From the NCBI RefSeq assembly GCF_030406325.1, contig NZ_JAUEQY010000013.1, forward strand, positions 1 to 64,000: DNA of 64,000 nucleotides, in the 5' to 3' direction. The notes under the pieces are model-generated. The model ran no database searches. It saw nothing but the letters and a program-made list of their open reading frames with translations, and was not told the origin of the DNA. Every line of letters starts with the position of its first letter. Position 1 is the first letter of the stretch. Both the position numbers and the translations under genes were made by a program. Positions 63,166-64,000 of this stretch are shown here, piece after piece. This DNA is from Actinomadura sp. DC4 (GTDB lineage: Bacteria; Actinomycetota; Actinomycetes; Streptosporangiales; Streptosporangiaceae).

Positions 63166-64000
63166 CGCACGGCCAGTTCCGGGGGCACGCCCTCGGCCGT
63201 GACGCCGCCGTCCCCGTCGAGCTCGAACGCCAGGGTCGCCGCGCCGATCCGGACGCCCTCGACCCTCGCGGCGACGCCACGGAGAGGCGCGAGCCCGAGA
63301 CGCCCGGCGGGCACGTCCGGGTCCAGGCCCAGCAGGACCGTCACCAGCGCCGGTGAGACGGCGGCGCTCCACGCCTGCGGCCGGCACGCGGCCGGGTAAG
63401 GGCGGGGCGTGCCGGTGCGCTCGCCGGAGAACAGCTCGGGCAGCCGGTGGCCGAACGCCGGTGCCGCCCCGACCAGCCCACGCGCCAGACGCGCGGCGAG
63501 CCCGTGGTGGCCCGAACGGCTCAGGCCGAGCATCGCGATGGCCGTGTCGTGCGGCCAGACCGAGCCCAGGTGGTACGACACCGGGTCGTAGCCGGCCGCG
63601 CGGTCGGTCAGGGTGCGCAGGCCCCAGCCGGAGTGCAGCTCCATCAGCCGCTCCGCGACGCGCGTCTCCTCCTCCGGGGTGAGCAGGCCGGTGCCGGGCA
63701 GGTGGCCGATGTTGGAGGCCAGGCCGTCGACCGGCCGGCCCTCGCCGTCCAGGGCGATCGCCGGGTACCCCTCCTCCAGCCAGAACCGGTCGCGGAAGCG
63801 TACGGCCAGCGCCTCGGCCCAGCTCCGGTCGGCGGCGCCGCCGAACGCCTCCAGCAGGTCCGCGCCGAGCGTCGCCGCCTGGTAGGCGTACGCCTGCACC
63901 TCCGCGAGCGCGATCGGCGGCGCCGCCCGTGTACCGTCCTCGTGCTGCACGCCGTCGGAGGAGTCCTTCCAGCCCTGGTTGGGCAGCCGCTCGGCCGACC
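63132..64000 (-). CDS. glycogen debranching-type amylo-alpha-1,6-glucosidase, C-terminal part
   Basis: The frame enters from the right edge (RLPNQGWKDSSDGVQHEDGT) and ends at 63132; about 289 residues are visible. The (alpha/alpha)6-barrel segments of GH family debranching enzymes are present: IALAEVQAYAYQA, DGLASNIGHLPGTGLL, YDPVSYHLGSVWPHDTAIA (catalytic-loop region), LPELFSGE and ACRPQAWSAAVSP. The N-terminal domain lies beyond the window. It hydrolyses alpha-1,6 branches. Tail overlaps the PAC2 gene. Confidence 0.88.
   Translation of the reverse strand, partial: SAERLPNQGWKDSSDGVQHEDGTRAAPPIALAEVQAYAYQAATLGADLLEAFGGAADRSWAEALAVRFRDRFWLEEGYPAIALDGEGRPVDGLASNIGHLPGTGLLTPEEETRVAERLMELHSGWGLRTLTDRAAGYDPVSYHLGSVWPHDTAIAMLGLSRSGHHGLAARLARGLVGAAPAFGHRLPELFSGERTGTPRPYPAACRPQAWSAAVSPALVTVLLGLDPDVPAGRLGLAPLRGVAARVEGVRIGAATLAFELDGDGGVTAEGVPPELAVRQSGSPPRRRR

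Overview
The window is high-GC (roughly 70 percent), gene-dense actinobacterial chromosome with frequent GTG starts and ATGA/GTGA stop-start overlaps. The complete Pup-proteasome gene set, together with tatA/tatC, a Mtr4/Ski2-type helicase, WYL regulators pafB/pafC and B12-dependent metH, places it in the Actinobacteria. Gene order and codon style suggest a Streptosporangiales/Thermomonosporaceae-like mycelial organism, but genus is inference. No rRNA, tRNA or CRISPR array was recognised.

Layout. 1-8.3 kb: sugar ABC transporter (ATPase plus a lipoprotein cut by the left edge), acyl-CoA dehydrogenase, PepE-like M24 peptidase, an ANTAR-PAS-PP2C phosphatase, a 5'-3' exonuclease, a membrane protein and a Crp/Fnr regulator. 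8.9-34.2 kb: the Pup-proteasome neighbourhood, mostly on the minus strand: helY, tatC, tatA, a small membrane protein, pafC, a 23-codon linker ORF, pafB, divergent DUF3866, two double-domain FKBP isomerases, pafA, prcA, prcB, an endonuclease VII-like gene split by a frameshift, pup, dop, mpa, trmI, a site-2 protease and a RecB-like nuclease. Two accessory blocks interrupt it: a SufR-like regulator, a DUF3291 gene and a decayed IS630 transposase (16.3-18.0 kb), and an AraC regulator with a saccharopine-dehydrogenase-like oxidoreductase (23.5-25.5 kb).

34-46 kb: a two-component system, a double-HTH AsnC regulator, a 0.75-kb degenerate repeat region, a frameshifted VOC gene, a MacB/FtsX-type ABC exporter, an orphan peptide-binding lipoprotein, an MscS channel and an MDR oxidoreductase. 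46-52.4 kb: a complete five-gene dipeptide ABC operon on the minus strand, with an upstream palindrome and an intra-operon hairpin after the binding-protein gene. 52.6-64 kb: a small membrane protein, an ArsR-type regulator divergent from an MFS exporter, a HAD phosphatase, two tandem aldo/keto reductases, metH, a universal stress protein, a PAC2-family protein and the C-terminal part of a glycogen-debranching-type enzyme.

How it fits together: Mpa unfolds proteins tagged with Pup by PafA and feeds them to the PrcBA 20S core; Dop removes Pup; PafBC is known from mycobacteria as a DNA-damage transcription regulator. The conserved neighbours include several nucleic-acid enzymes (5'-3' exonuclease, HelY, RecB-like nuclease, endonuclease VII), in line with a genome-maintenance role. 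The best novelty candidates are the split tandem endonuclease VII gene beside pup, the pafB-linker-pafC coupling with a possible Shine-Dalgarno-hiding hairpin, the layered IS630 remnant, and the degenerate repeat tract at 37.3-37.85 kb.
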